This document shows positions 1 through 10,184 of a stretch of 64,000 bases of DNA, one piece after another. Made by a program: the position numbers and the translations under genes. Under the pieces are notes generated by a model, which was not told where the DNA came from, ran no database searches, and worked only from the letters and a program-made list of their open reading frames with translations. The DNA lies in the NCBI GenBank assembly GCA_022606425.2, contig JAHDVF020000505.1, positions 26,263-90,262 on the forward strand, given 5' to 3'. Within the stretch, counting starts at the first letter, position 1; each line of letters opens with the position of its first letter. The DNA is from Lepidostoma basale. Taxonomy: Eukaryota; Arthropoda; Insecta; Trichoptera; Lepidostomatidae.

Positions 1-271
1 TATTAAAATGCTTACTTTCTCTTGAGTTTCAAAAAAAGTTCCACCGAATACCGCTCTAATTTGAATATATTATATATCATCATATTTTTGTCACGCTAAA
101 CTGGCCATCCATCATTACGAGCTCTGGCGGGAGCGAAACCGGTAGGTAACAAATATAGTGGTTTAGATACAAATAGTAAAAGTGTATTATTATTTCATTT
201 AAAATTGTATATCATTTATGATATCAATAGAGGACATTTAAAGATATGTTATTTCCAAATACGTATGAAAA

Positions 272-552
272 AAGATGGGTTGGATATATGGAAATAATGA
301 ATGAAGAAATAATGGTAAAGAAAGTATATGGAAACGACGTAGAACAAGGAATAGAAGAAGATTTAAGAAAACTGGTACGCACGCAAGATCAAATCAATCA
401 AATATTATCGGCCACCTGAGGAGTTGGAGAAATGGACATGCGTGCATGACACGATGACACGATGTTGAAGAAACGAAAGAAGCAGGAAAATACAGTGTTG
501 CGGTCTATCCTTTCTGTTTATCCATTCGGGGACACGATTTGATGGTTAGTAA
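272..552 (+). mobile_element. LINE-1 3' end, strongly degenerate
   Basis: The segment aligns by eye with the C-terminal coding region and tail of the (TTAG)n LINE: a degenerate 'WFGHMERMNEE' region, a purine-rich GRPRK-like stretch, the variant TATCCATTCGGGGACACG and a short gttagt tail. There are several frame breaks, so it is an old, dead fragment. Confidence 0.7.
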
Positions 553-589
553 ATAAGTTTTATGTAAGAAAGTATGCTACTTTTTCACG

Positions 590-1005
590 AGTATCTTCTT
601 CTTCTCCTTCATCCTTTTTGTAGACCTATGTGGTCTGTTCTCCAGAGGGTTGCTCCCCCTATGAGGTAAATTCCCAGCTATCCTTCCAATTCTTAGATGG
701 TCTCCCACAAGGACGAGTCCCGTGAGGCTGATTTTGAAGTGCAATATAGGGGAGTCTGGTGGTGTCCATTCTTGGACATGACTGTACCAATCCCTTCTTC
801 ACTGTCTACCCCATCTTATAATATATTCAACCTCACATATCTCTGTAATTCTGGTGTTTCTCACGCGTTCTCTCAGTGTCTTGCCTGTTATCGTTCTTAG
901 TGTCATCTCGGAAATCCTCAAAATTTGATTGGTCCTGACTGTATCTGCCCTTGCTTCAGCGACATATGTTTTTATTGGTCTTATGCATGCTTTATAGATT
1001 TTCGT
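590..1005 (-). mobile_element. LINE-2 3' fragment
   Basis: On the minus strand it reads as the C-terminal part of a non-LTR reverse transcriptase: a run like 'TGKTLRERVRNTRITEICEVE', then a 'WYSHV' knuckle-like stretch and a degenerate GAA-rich 3' end next to 590. The same motifs occur at 4250-4660, 16875-17205 and 33330-34850. Frames are broken. Confidence 0.7.
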
Positions 1006-1550
1006 CTAATTCTGAATGATCATGTGTTTGTTTTTCCCCATTGTGGATTTAAGAACGAGTATCTAATTTGTGAATAGATTTTGAGTTTTTAAGGCAACAA
1101 TAGATACCAGACTTAATTTGAAGTTACATTTTTATAAAATACAATATAAAAGGGACTTGCACGAGTACTAATTCAACGACATCTTAATATCTCACGAATA
1201 GTAAGTATTTAACACATAATGGCATCCATAAAAAGCTGACTGAGATTTTTTTCTGTCCTGTAGGGCAGAAATAAAGGTTAGTATTATCTACTGTCTAGGA
1301 ATTTGATAAAAACACAATAACGTAATACACGAAGCAAAATAGTGACTGCTCCTAAGTGATTTATTATGATTTATGATATTACGTAAACTAATGAAAGTGA
1401 CACGAAAAACGTTCACAAAAAATACAAGATCCTACTTGAGAAAACAAATAAATGGTGCGTATACCAAACTAACTAGTTTTGGAAATTATTGATTTAGAAA
1501 TATTTTTATTATTATTTATATTTAAAATAAAATAGAAATAAAAACACTGC
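1006..1550. other. unassigned AT-rich interval
   Basis: I see no coding potential, no recognisable repeat and no inverted termini. The end near 1500 is AT-rich and probably belongs to the flank of the HH8 repeat that follows. Confidence 0.3.
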
Positions 1551-1585
1551 ACTTTGTTTTTCACCACTATGCGGTTATTTCAATT

Positions 1586-1623
1586 GCCGACTAGTTTCGC
1601 TTGTACCCAAGCTTCCTCAGGGC
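1586..1623 (-). ncRNA. hammerhead ribozyme candidate, family HH8
   Basis: Read on the minus strand the 38 nt contain every element of a type I hammerhead: helix I GCC/GGC, the core CTGAGGA, one extra A, helix II GCTTG/CAAGC with loop GGTA, then GAAAC, a two-base loop TA, and the cleavage triplet GTC. Helix III has only two pairs and is palindromic (ACTAGT), as in small hammerheads of Penelope-like elements and newt satellite DNA that work better as dimers. Matching the motif to that family is established knowledge; activity is inferred. It is the cleanest candidate in the window. An eroded palindromic pair of the same family is at 37025-37145. Confidence 0.7.
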
Positions 1624-1789
1624 TTCGTAATAATAAATTTTTTGAAATGTCCTACCACAAAGTGATTGCTTCATACGATTTTTTTTTATATTTCACAAGA
1701 ATTGATATATCTTTTCCATTTTTTAGACTGTTTATTGTCAGGATCACTCTGTGTTATGAATTCACTTTCGAAAATTTTTTATAAACATC

Positions 1790-2510
1790 TTTATGGAGGG
1801 CTCCAGATCTTCCATGCGGTGCACGTGCCCTCGCCAGCGTAGTCTGTTAATCTTTATAAACTTGACCACGCTGACGTCCTGGTATAGATCGTAGAGCTCT
1901 GTGTTGTATCTCCTTCTCCACGTCTGACCATCCTTAATGGGTCCGAAGATTCTGCGGAGGATCTTCCTTTCGAAGCAGTTTATTTTGCTATACTGCTAAT
2001 TAAAAAAAACGGTCAATACGTGGAACATTAATTAAATAGACAATATGTGCACCATCTAAAAATAACATTTTGTGTTAAATTATTTTTATTTTGTTATTTT
2101 ATTTTATATCAATGTAATTTATATTATTTGTTCTAGATTTATTTTGTGGATGTTGGACGATCGAAGTGTGCGCGGGATATGCCTATTGGTGGGGATGAGG
2201 TTCGCAACCATCACACCGCGTCTCCCGCGGGGCGAAAATATAAGGATGGAGTCCCGCATCGGTTAAAGTGTGACAGTCCATTCATTCTGCCTACCCTTTC
2301 GGGGAAACGGCGTGATGGTTAGTTAGTGAGCGTCCAAGTCTCCGAGGCATATGTTAGGACTGGTCTAATCAGCGTTTTATATATTTTGGTCTTTGTCTTT
2401 CTAGGCAAAGAAAATAATTTTCTGAATTCGGGAAGGCTGAATCTCGATATATTTTTTGCCTGTATTTCAGTTGTGCACAATCGTAACGTTTGAAAACTTT
2501 TCATGTTCAT
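1790..2510 (-). mobile_element. LINE fragment interrupted by NA-1
   Basis: The minus strand at 2328-2510 reads 'KIYKTLIRPVLTYASETWTL' and continues, after the NA-1 insertion at 2001-2327, as 'NCFERKILRRIFGPIKDG' and 'RLRWRGHVHRMEDL' at 1790-1995. These are consecutive parts of the thumb/C-terminal region of a non-LTR reverse transcriptase, so one LINE copy was split by the insertion. No intact frame is left. Confidence 0.75.
2001..2327 (+). mobile_element. NA-1 non-autonomous retroelement, 5'-truncated
   Basis: It contains the aaaacggt...cgtggaacat segment, the GC-rich core (ggacgatcgaagtgtgcgcg and the hairpin-forming tctcccgcgggg) and the LINE-1-like tail ending ggcgtgatggttagttagt. It sits inside a LINE on the other strand. 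The TSD cannot be read because target and tail both resemble TTAG repeats. Confidence 0.8.
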
Positions 2511-2514
2511 ATTA

Positions 2515-3010
2515 AATACGAGTCGAAAAAGATTCGAGAGATTTATGCTGCTTAACTTTATTCAAGATATAACCTTTGTGGTGTTTTCGAGTGTAATCTC
2601 AATCCGCTGTAACCACCCTATTCGGGAGCCAGAAAAAGATTTATTATAAACATTTAAAAGATTTCAGGCATATAAATTAACCTTTTTCGCTGGATCCGTT
2701 TCCTTTCAAATAGAAAGGGCACACAAAAAAGGTGGATGCATTTGAGAACCTTTTGTGAGTGTGACAGCACAACCTTTAAGCGCTTCGTGGAATTCTACAT
2801 GTAAGGTAATACATTTTATTATATAATATATGTTTTATCACTATATAAAGTTTATTCAACATATGTCCGTATTAAGTATTGAATTTATATAAAATTTGGT
2901 TTTCAATTTATTTTTACTTAATTTTATTGGAATCATGTGTTTCGTCTTGCTAAGGAATTTTCAAACGATAATATTCGATAATGTTTTTACAATCGGGGTG
3001 GTGGTCTAGG
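2515..3010. other. unassigned interval
   Basis: Mixed AT-rich sequence without long frames or identifiable repeats. The last bases (gtggtggtctaggg) resemble the A-box half of a tRNA-like SINE whose B-box-like half (ggttcgagcc) appears at about 3363-3372, beyond the next element. Confidence 0.25.
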
Positions 3011-3012
3011 GC

Positions 3013-3330
3013 AGCGTTCCGCAAACGGTGTGCCGCGGCACACTGGTGTGCCGTGAGCCGGATCAGGTGTGCCGTGGCCAAATACATAAAGAAAAAATAT
3101 TTAGTCGGAACGTTGGTGATCTTTTTTTTATTGTTTTTTTAGGCTGTTCAGCTTTTTCCTGAAAAAGGTCCGCAGATTTCTACTGGCCGGAAGTTGCTGG
3201 CAAAAAAAAAGGTTACCAACATCTTCCGAGCTGATCGACGTCTACGTCCAGATGGAATTTTAGCTTTTGGTGTGCCGTGGAATTCTAGGAAGAACTTAGG
3301 TGTGCCGTAGGTGAGAAAACTTTGCGGGGA
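3013..3330. mobile_element. hAT-like MITE (candidate)
   Basis: It begins GCAGCGTTCCGCAAACGGTG and contains several 'ggtgtgccg' units, a composition typical of short hAT-type elements (CAGNGTTCC-like ends). The other end is near actttgcggggatag. The two ends match only over the inner GCAAA part and I cannot find a clean 8-bp TSD. It appears to split a tRNA-like SINE, whose A-box-like and B-box-like halves lie on either side. Confidence 0.45.
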
Positions 3331-3669
3331 TAGAACGCTTAGCTTCTGATCAAAGGGACTTGGGTTCGAGCCTGGACACGACCAGGTTCCTTCTTCATAA
3401 TAATGAGCTATTTTCTGCTCACATTGAAGATTGTAAAATAAATTCTAATATCATTGATTTAAATCTTTGGTGTTAGTCTTTTTTTAAAAAAAAAAATCGA
3501 AACACGTCATTCCCATAAAATAAAATAAAATATAATAAAGCTTCAGAGGTTTTCTTTCTTATTATTTATTAAAAAATGGAAAATGGCTGGAAGAAATAAT
3601 ATAATAATAGTTTTAATGGCTAGGTAAAAAATAATGTGAAATAATTAGGGTTTTTATTTATTATACTAC

Positions 3670-3770
3670 TTGATGATGTCAACATAGGTTGACGAAACAG
3701 CTGTCGCGAAAAATAAAAATAAAAATTGTGATACATAAAAACTAAGTTTTATAATTTAACACTTAATGAT
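3670..3770 (+). ncRNA. hammerhead-like motif, family HH1, plus its tail
   Basis: 3670-3705 reads TTGATGA, T, GTCAAC/GTTGAC hairpin with loop ATAG, GAAAC, AGCT, GTC. Core position 3 is T instead of C, giving a U-G wobble with G8. The tail (gcgaaaaataaaaata...ttgtgatac) matches the tails of the HH1 copies at 33240-33310 and 43787-43860. Confidence 0.6.
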
Positions 3771-3797
3771 TTTTATTTAATGAAAACACTGATTTAT

Positions 3798-3880
3798 CCA
3801 CATTGAGTTTATTTTTTCGACATGTTTCGAAGGTTTTATACCTTCATCATCGGGAAATCGATATAAACTTAAGTGAAAAA
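3798..3880 (-). ncRNA. hammerhead-like motif, family HH2
   Basis: 3819-3853 on the minus strand: CCGATGA, T, GAAGG/CCTTC hairpin, GAAAC, AT, GTC. Position 4 of the core is C instead of the invariant U, so activity is doubtful, but the hairpin is perfect. A second copy, split by a hAT, is at 52100-52720. Confidence 0.5.
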
Positions 3881-4119
3881 GAGTTTATGTCGATCTCCTT
3901 ATCAGGTGTAAGGTAGGTTGAATATATGAAATCTTTGAAACAATTCGAGAAAAATAATCTCAAAAGAGGAAAAAAGAATACTAATTAATAAAATATTCGT
4001 AATTATGAAATTCCACTTTCAATTTCTTAAGACGATAAAAATATTTATTATATAACAGTTTATCAAAACTATTCTTGTTTTTATACAGAGAATGTTTTAA
4101 TTTAAATCTTCTTTGTATA

Positions 4120-4250
4120 TAAATAATAGAGAAAATGGAAAGATCTGGAGAATGGAGAGAGATGGCCAGGGACATAAGCCAGTGGAGTACTGTTGTTGAG
4201 GAGGCCAAGTCTCACACCAGGATGTAGCACCGAGAAGAAGAATATTTCTT
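4120..4250 (+). mobile_element. LINE 3' terminal fragment
   Basis: The plus strand reads 'GEWREMARDISQW' followed by a stop and a GAAGAAGAA tail, the usual last residues of many insect LINEs (D/E-x-W-R-x-x-x). It ends exactly where the (TTC)n of the next, oppositely oriented LINE begins, making a tail-to-tail junction. Confidence 0.6.
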
Positions 4251-4660
4251 CTTCTCCCTTCTTATTCTTAGTGTAGGCCTAGTGGCATGTTTCTTAAAAG
4301 GAATTGGCCTCCTGCAAAGTCGACTCCCAGATTTCGATCCATCTCTTTGGTGGTCTGCCCGGGGGTCGTCTGCCTTGGGGTTGGCCGTGCAACACAATGA
4401 AGGGGAGTCTGGATGGATCCATTCTCCTCACGTGTGCATACCGGTATCTTCTCCTTTGCCTTCCCCGCCTCACGACATCCTCGACCTCGCATATCTCCCT
4501 TATCCGTGTATTCTTTATCCTCTCTTGCCAGATCTGAGCGTCTTCATTTCTCACACTCTGAGCGCGTTTTTTGTGATTGTAGTGTCCACCCCGCACTCGA
4601 TCCCATATGTCATGATAGGTCGCACACAAGTCTTATAGATTCTCATTTTGCTGCTGGTCT
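4250..4660 (-). mobile_element. LINE-2 3' fragment
   Basis: The minus-strand frame includes 'NTRIREICEVEDVVRRGRQ' and 'HVRRMDPSRLP', then 'GRRPPGRPPKRW', ending in a GAA-rich tail at 4250. This is the LINE-2 C-terminus. The open part (111 codons) is only a piece of the original protein and has no start of its own. Confidence 0.75.
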
Positions 4661-4679
4661 TCATGTCAGGATTTTTTCA

Positions 4680-5304
4680 AATTGCTAATTGATAATGACT
4701 CTAAGAAGAATATGAATATGTTTGTAGGTAATAATAAATAGAATTATGGATGAAGATGTATATATCGCTGATTGAGAAAATTCCATTGATATTTTCGTCA
4801 CACTGTTTTTTGTGTTATTTCATTAGGGGTAGAAAACAAGAGGGAAAATATTCCAAACAACATCAAAATTTATACAGTGTTACGAGTTCAAAATATAATA
4901 TTTTCCAGACAATTCGGCGGGGAATGAACTCTCTCGAAAAGAAGAATTTATTTACTAACAAATGATCGGAACAAAATTGGATTATTGTAATTTCAGTCCG
5001 ACACAGAGACATCAAACCGAATTTAGCATTCAGAAAAGTCTAATGTTCTGATTTAACTGTGAAAAGCCCTTATTTATTCTCTGTTGTTTGATAGTTCGTG
5101 TTTCAGTTGGAAGTATTCTGAGAAGCAAACCCTGCAATAAATCTCTGGTAGAAAGGGAGGACGGATTAAGTCAAACGACAGACTCTTATAAAGAATCGTT
5201 ATTCAAATGATATTAGAATTGACTTCAAATATACGCGCTATTATTTGTTTCTAAAATTTCTTGAGAGCAGTTTTATCTCAGAAGAAAATGTAAATACATA
5301 TATA
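4680..5304. other. unassigned interval
   Basis: No recognised repeat and only short open frames. Its right end supplies the target sequence that was duplicated by the next LINE-1 insertion. Confidence 0.3.
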
Positions 5305-5317
5305 ATAAACAATAGAT

Positions 5318-6261
5318 ATAAATCTATATATGGACAAGTGTATAAAAGAGCTGAAAGGGTTGGATGTAGATGCCAAAATGAGCGGAGTGTCAGTAAGCTG
5401 TCTCTTGTATGCGGATGACGCTTTCCTACTTGCAGACAACGAGCATGAACTACAAGTCCTGGTGAATTGTATGTATGAGGTATGCATGTGAAATGATCAG
5501 ATGATGAATGTTAATAAGTCCAAGGTAATGATTTTTGAAAAAGAATAAATCATGACAGTCTGCAACATTAGCGTGAATGGTGAAAATTTGGAGCAAGTAG
5601 TTGAGTTCGTGTATTTAGGTAGTATGTTTACAAGAGATGGGCGAGTGGAAAGGGATATTGAAAGAAAGGGTTGGGGTAGGCAACAAAGTGAATGGTGCAC
5701 TTAAAGTTGTAATCGCAAACAAAAACCTACCCAAAAAAGCTAAAATGGCAATGCACAATAATAATAATAATAACACAATATTGTTCTTCTACCGACCCTT
5801 ATGTATGGAAGCGAAGCATGGAACAGGCAAAAGAAGGATGAAAGTAGAATAAATACAGTAGAAATGAGATCTCTTAGACGAATGTGTGGATACTCTGTGT
5901 ATGATAGAGTGAATGCGGTGCGAATGATGGTGTTATGAACAAAATAATGAAAGGATCATTAAGATGGTTTGGACATATGGAAAGAATGAATGAAGAAAGA
6001 ATGGTAAAAAATTATATGTTAACGATGTAAATGGAACCAGAAATTGAGGAAGACCGAGGAAAACGTGGCATGATCAAATAAATCGAATATTGAATGTCGG
6101 CCATGTGAAGAGTCAGAGAAATCGACGCGCGTGCATGACACGATGTATGTATGTTGAGAAACCGAGAGAAATATGTCAGGAAAGAAAAGTGTGGCAGTCC
6201 ATCCTTTTTGCCTATCCCTCCGGGGAGACGGCGCGGTGGTTAGTTAGTTAGTGAGTTAGTT
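5318..6261 (+). mobile_element. LINE-1 copy, 5'-truncated, with 13-bp TSD
   Basis: The insertion is bounded by ATAAACAATAGAT at 5305-5317 and 6262-6274. It starts in the reverse-transcriptase domain (a degenerate YADD-type box about 5410-5420, 'YADDA' in sister copies but with Y replaced here), runs through 'GSMFTRDGRVERDIER' and the 'LRWFGHMERMNEERM' region, and ends ggcgcggtggttagttag. Frameshifts include an (AAT)n expansion near 5757-5775 and a deletion after 'YSVYDRV'. It is a dead copy. Confidence 0.88.
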
Positions 6262-6363
6262 ATAAACAATAGATTAAAATCATGTCATACACGAGTACTA
6301 CAGGTGGTTACACATAAACGTAAATTGTGTTATTTGTATAATGTTGAGCCAAACATAGAATAA

Positions 6364-6470
6364 TTAATACAAATAAAACGTCTGTTTCCTAGAAATTTTA
6401 TTTTGATTTAAGAAAATGAGATGTTTCGCCTGTGTAAGGCATCATCAAATGACATTTGATGATGCCTTAG
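6364..6470 (-). repeat. HH5 palindrome with hammerhead-like motif
   Basis: Minus-strand 6418-6448 reads TTGATGA, T, GCCT/AGGC hairpin, GAAAC, AT, CTC (the GTC triplet is mutated). The second arm (catttgatgatgccttag, 6453-6470) is cut off after half of the hairpin. The outer tail agaaattttatt... matches other HH5 copies. Confidence 0.55.
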
Positions 6471-6481
6471 AATGCAAATAG

Positions 6482-6766
6482 AGAGAAGTAAACGCAGTGC
6501 GGATAAAAATGTTATGAACAAAATAATGAAAGGGTAATTAAGATGGTTTGGACACACAAAAATAATGAATGAAGACATAATGGTTAGGAGAGTATACGGA
6601 AATGACGAAAACGAAACTCAAAATAGAGGAAGCCCGAGGAAAACGCGACACGATCAAATTAATCAAATTTTAAATATCGCCCACGCAAAGAGTAGGAGAA
6701 ATTGATGTAGATGACACGACGCACGATTGTAGAGGAAGCAAGATAAGTATGTCGTGACGGAACAAT
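6482..6766 (+). mobile_element. LINE-1 fragment, degenerate
   Basis: It matches the C-terminal LINE-1 region from 'SECGAN' through 'WFGH' to the 'MNVEEA...ICQ' codons, then stops without the 3' tail where the SINE begins. Confidence 0.65.
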
Positions 6767-6789
6767 GTATTGTATTATTTTGTTGAATA

Positions 6790-6960
6790 GCTCTTTATAT
6801 CATTATAGCGCGAGCCGAATCGATGTAAAGGGTATAGCTATCATATTGATTCTTGTGACATGTGATAGGTTGCTAATCTATCGCCAGACTAAAGGTAAAG
6901 TGACAATCACATTGCCATCGACGGGAATCAAACCCGAGACCTTCTGTGTGGCAGTCAAAG
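6790..6960 (-). mobile_element. tRNA-derived SINE, 5'-truncated
   Basis: On the minus strand it has the B-box GGGTTTGATTCCC (consensus GGTTCGANTCC) followed by the SINE body shared with 8999-9240 and 48561-48795 (tgtgattgtcac, ctatcacatgtcac, gagaatcaatat). The A-box end is missing. It separates two LINE-1 fragments that overlap in content, so they are two insertions, not one split copy. Confidence 0.7.
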
Positions 6961-7062
6961 AACGATGTATGAATGAAGAGTAGTATGTCAGGAGGGAACA
7001 ATGTGGGGATCCATTGTTTATGCTTACCCCTACGGAAAGACGGCCTGATAGTTAGTAGATTA
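6961..7062 (+). mobile_element. LINE-1 3' end
   Basis: It covers the last coding part (GATGTATGAATG...) and the tail, with the degenerate end cggcctgatagttagtag. Confidence 0.65.
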
Positions 7063-7204
7063 GAAAATGTATTATATTTATTGTTTATTCGGATATTTAT
7101 AAGTAACAGTGGTCACCGAAATTTTTTTATTCACAAAGTCAATATAGCTATGATACATAATTAATGGGGTATGAATTATTAACGTTTGAAGATGAATGAT
7201 TCTA

Positions 7205-7647
7205 ACTAACTAACTAACTAGCCATCACGCCGTCTCCCCGAAGGGGTAGGCAGAAAGAATGGACTGTCACACTTTTACTGATGCAGCACTCCATCCTTCT
7301 CTTTTCACTCCGCGGGAGACGCGGTGTGATGGGTTGCGAATCTCATCGCCACCAATAGGCATCTCCCGCGCACATCTATCGTCCAACACCCACAAAATAA
7401 ATCTAAAACAAATAATATAAAATACAATGATATAAAATAAAAAAAACAAAATAAAAATAATTTAACACAAAATGTTCTTTTTAGATGGTGTACGTATTGT
7501 CTATTTAATTTATGTTCTACGACCACCGTTTTTTTAATTTAGCACAATGTATAATAATAACACATAATAATATGTTGCACATGTTGACATGGACGATCCG
7601 GACTTTTGTGTTTATTTAATTTATGTTACACGTATCCACCGTTTTTA
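7205..7647 (-). mobile_element. NA-1 copy, 443 bp, with 10-bp TSD
   Basis: The target duplication AATGATTCTA lies at 7195-7204 and 7648-7657. The minus strand starts at aaaaacggtggatacgtgta, has the internal duplication of the acggtgga unit, the GC-rich hairpin core, and ends in the LINE-1-like tail (ggcgtgatggctagttagtt). Relative to the 508-bp copy at 21952-22459 it lacks about the first 90 bp. It encodes no protein. Confidence 0.88.
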
Positions 7648-7659
7648 AATGATTCTACT

Positions 7660-8035
7660 ATCATATAATACCTATGAGAATTTTGTGTTTGTATCTAAGA
7701 TGACATCTATGACTTTAGAAAACTTGGGGTTAAAAAGGGCAAATTCCGGAGACGTGGACCATTTTATTATCACACATTCTCATCGTATTTCTGCAAATAT
7801 TTCAAAAGCCGAAAGTAAATTGGCACTTGCCTGAAACGCCTGAAATAATACAACTGACTATATATTGGTTCTTTGTTACATTTTTTTTATTCATTATAAG
7901 TCGGTTCGATTTAGACGTATTTTAAAGGCATGCAATTCGTTTTATGAGCGTGTAAATCTTAGAGGTGAAGAAGTGAATAAATGTCCTTTGAGTTCGCTTG
8001 GAAAAATAAATATAATAATTGAATAGTCAAATAAA
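7660..8035. other. unassigned interval with a 61-codon ORF
   Basis: A 61-codon frame at 7649-7834 overlaps the TSD of the NA-1 insertion and has no recognisable motif. I regard it as chance. The rest is AT-rich. Confidence 0.2.
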
Positions 8036-8039
8036 TGTT

Positions 8040-8175
8040 TTCATTCTTAAATAAACTGATTTTTACACATTGAAAATAGAAAAATAACGTTGTTTATTAT
8101 CCACTTATATTTGTATATTAAATATCACGACATGTTTCGAAGGAGACTTCCGTCTTCAGGTATATACGACAATAT
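8040..8175 (-). ncRNA. hammerhead-like motif, family HH3
   Basis: Minus-strand 8129-8159 carries a full core CTGAAGA, a GAAG/CTTC hairpin with loop TCTC after two extra bases CG, GAAAC, AT and GTC. Helix I can form with the flanks (AC/GT plus an A-U rich extension). The downstream tail runs toward 8040 and contains an AT-rich segment like those of the other HH families. Confidence 0.55.
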
Positions 8176-8179
8176 AATG

Positions 8180-8755
8180 GAATGGAAGTCGGTAATAAAA
8201 ACGCATTTCATAATCGATGCGATACAAAGGCACAATACGTATGAATACAAATATTAACCTGGACTAATTGCTTTAAGTACTAATAATATTTTTTGTCAGT
8301 AAGAACTAATAAGTAATTTTTAGATAAACTTAAGTCTCTAACACTGTGGAATTACATAATGACGATTTTTTTAAGAATGAAAACACTGTTTTATCCGTTT
8401 TTGAGTGGAAGTACTCAAAAGTGGAAAAAAACGCTGTTTTAATTCATTAGTAATTTTTAAAAATTACATAATAATTCTACATAAAATAAAAACATTTGAA
8501 ATGACAAATTTTGCCTAGATATTAATAAATGATTAATTTACTTAATTTACGTTGAATATATTACAGGGAATGGGAGCTTGTAAGATTTAAAGTAGACAAA
8601 GTATTTAAGGAGAATGGAGTAAATGGAGGAATCTGATAAATGATGTATTACAACGGAATTCCACAGTGTTAATGTCTTTACCTTCAATAAATAAAAAAAA
8701 ATATATTTTTTCATAAATTTTAATTCTTTCGCTACTATTTATTGTGAAAATCAAA
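8180..8755. other. HH-associated AT-rich repeats, otherwise unassigned
   Basis: It contains aacactgtggaattacataa (8340) and the near-complement acggaattccacagtgttaa (8654), a pair also found near HH repeats at 15188 and 28622. That suggests decayed, oppositely oriented HH-element ends. No coding. Confidence 0.35.
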
Positions 8756-8758
8756 TAA

Positions 8759-8998
8759 ATAACCATCACGCCGTCTCTCTAAAGGGATAGAAAGTAATAA
8801 TAAGACGCCACCCTGTTATTTCCTGGCAAACTTTTCTCGCTTCGTCAACATTCATTCATCGTGTCATGCAAGTACGTGGACGACAATTAATATTTTTTTC
8901 CTTTGATCATTCCATGAAGTCATTTATTATAAAATTGATTTGATCATGACACGTTTTCTTTTCGCTTTCATTTGCACTGCATTCACTTCTTATATATG
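8759..8998 (-). mobile_element. LINE-1 3' fragment
   Basis: Minus-strand LINE-1 from the 'SECSA' region to the taaccatcacgccgtctct tail, with several small indels. It ends abruptly at the SINE at 8999. Confidence 0.7.
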
Positions 8999-9240
8999 AC
9001 GACCTTCGTGGCCGAGTGGCAAGTTCTATGACTATCACACCGAAGGTCTCGGGTTCGATTTCCGGCAATGGCAGTGTGATTGTTTCACTATCTTTGGTCT
9101 AGTGTAGAATTCACGTGACAATAAAATGGCGATAGATTAGTTACCTATCACATATCATGAGAATCAATATAATAGCAATACCCTTATATCAATTTAGCTC
9201 TCGCTGTAATAATGCAAAAAGCGATTCCACATAATTATAA
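8999..9240 (+). mobile_element. tRNA-derived SINE
   Basis: The head has A-box TGGCCGAGTGG and B-box GGTTCGATTTCC, both internal RNA polymerase III promoter elements. The body (tgtgattgtttcac, acaataaaatggcgatagat, tatcacatatcatgagaatc) is shared by the copies at 12785, 43344, 48561 and 54238. The 3' end is an (AAT)n-type run at about 9236-9275. Confidence 0.82.
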
Positions 9241-9279
9241 TAATAATAATATTAATAATAATAATAACACCAAAATAAA

Positions 9280-9850
9280 ACTTACTAACCTATACAGATT
9301 TATCACTCTTCCTTCATAGATATTTCATTTCTAATTAAATATATATTTTTTAATAAAGTGTAAATTTATAGTAAAAACTCTTCATTTTATAAAAAAGAGT
9401 TGTATCGCCGTTTAAATATGAAAGCAGCTATTCAATGGATCGCGTGTTCTCAAATTCACATTGATTCGTTGTAACTAGTTAAAAACTAAATTATTTGTTT
9501 AATACTCATGTTAATATCACAAAAGCTCTGATAACTAACTTCTATGCGACACCTGCTTTCAACTTGAAACCTTATTTCAATATAACATTGTTCGGTATTG
9601 GAGCTTATATCGAAATTGGTACTATAATATTTTTACGAATTATTTTATGAATAATGTGCTTTCATATGGTTAGTATATTTTTAAATAAATTATGGAGAAA
9701 TTGGATTGGTTTAGTTGGACAGGTGGTATTGATTTTGATTTAGATAAATCTGTTTTGAGCAGAGTGAGACCTTTCCCAAAACACACAATTCCCCCTAATC
9801 CATTGCCATTCTTATTCATCTACGTCTAGAAATCGTTTTAACATCATAGG
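9280..9850. other. unassigned AT-rich interval
   Basis: No long frames, termini or similarity to the other repeats of the window were seen. Confidence 0.25.
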
Positions 9851-10110
9851 TCCAGCGAGAATATGGCCAGCCACATCAGACACCTTTATAGCCAAATGTT
9901 GCGGTCAATCTGATGCCGTCAAAAATTATTGTCCTGGCTCGTCTTTATTTCTGACTCTTTCCCGCAAGCTCAACCCAACATGGCTTTCTCCATTGCTCTC
10001 TCTGCGACTTTCAGGTTGTTGGCACTTTTTTTGTGATATTGTGACTGTCACAATATCATACGTGACCACTGGCAGAATACACGTTGAATACTCTCCTTTT
10101 TAAGTTGATA
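9851..10110 (-). mobile_element. LINE-3 fragment
   Basis: The minus strand reads, across frameshifts, 'INLKRRVFNV', 'LKVAERAMEKAMLG', 'SLRERVRNK' and 'VAGHILA'. This is the pattern of LINE C-termini of the type 'QRAMER-MLG-SLRDR-RN-', also present at 11345-11790 and 58110-58745. It stops at 10110 where a LINE-1 tip begins. Confidence 0.6.
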
Positions 10111-10180
10111 GTATGGCGGTCCATTCTTTCTGCCTACCCTTCCGGAGAGACGGCGTGATGGTTAGTTAGTTGGTTAGTTA
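10111..10180 (+). mobile_element. LINE-1 or NA-1 3' tip
   Basis: Only the shared 70-bp tail is present (ggcggtccattctttctgcc ... ggcgtgatggttagttagtt). This part is common to LINE-1 and NA-1, so the source cannot be told. It is comparable to the 68-bp insertion at 50791-50858. Confidence 0.75.
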
Positions 10181-10184
10181 ATAA

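Noticed and set aside
8999..9075. A tRNA gene (A- and B-box present)
   Set aside because: The same head recurs at five other places with a common non-tRNA body, and the acceptor stem does not close. It is a SINE head.
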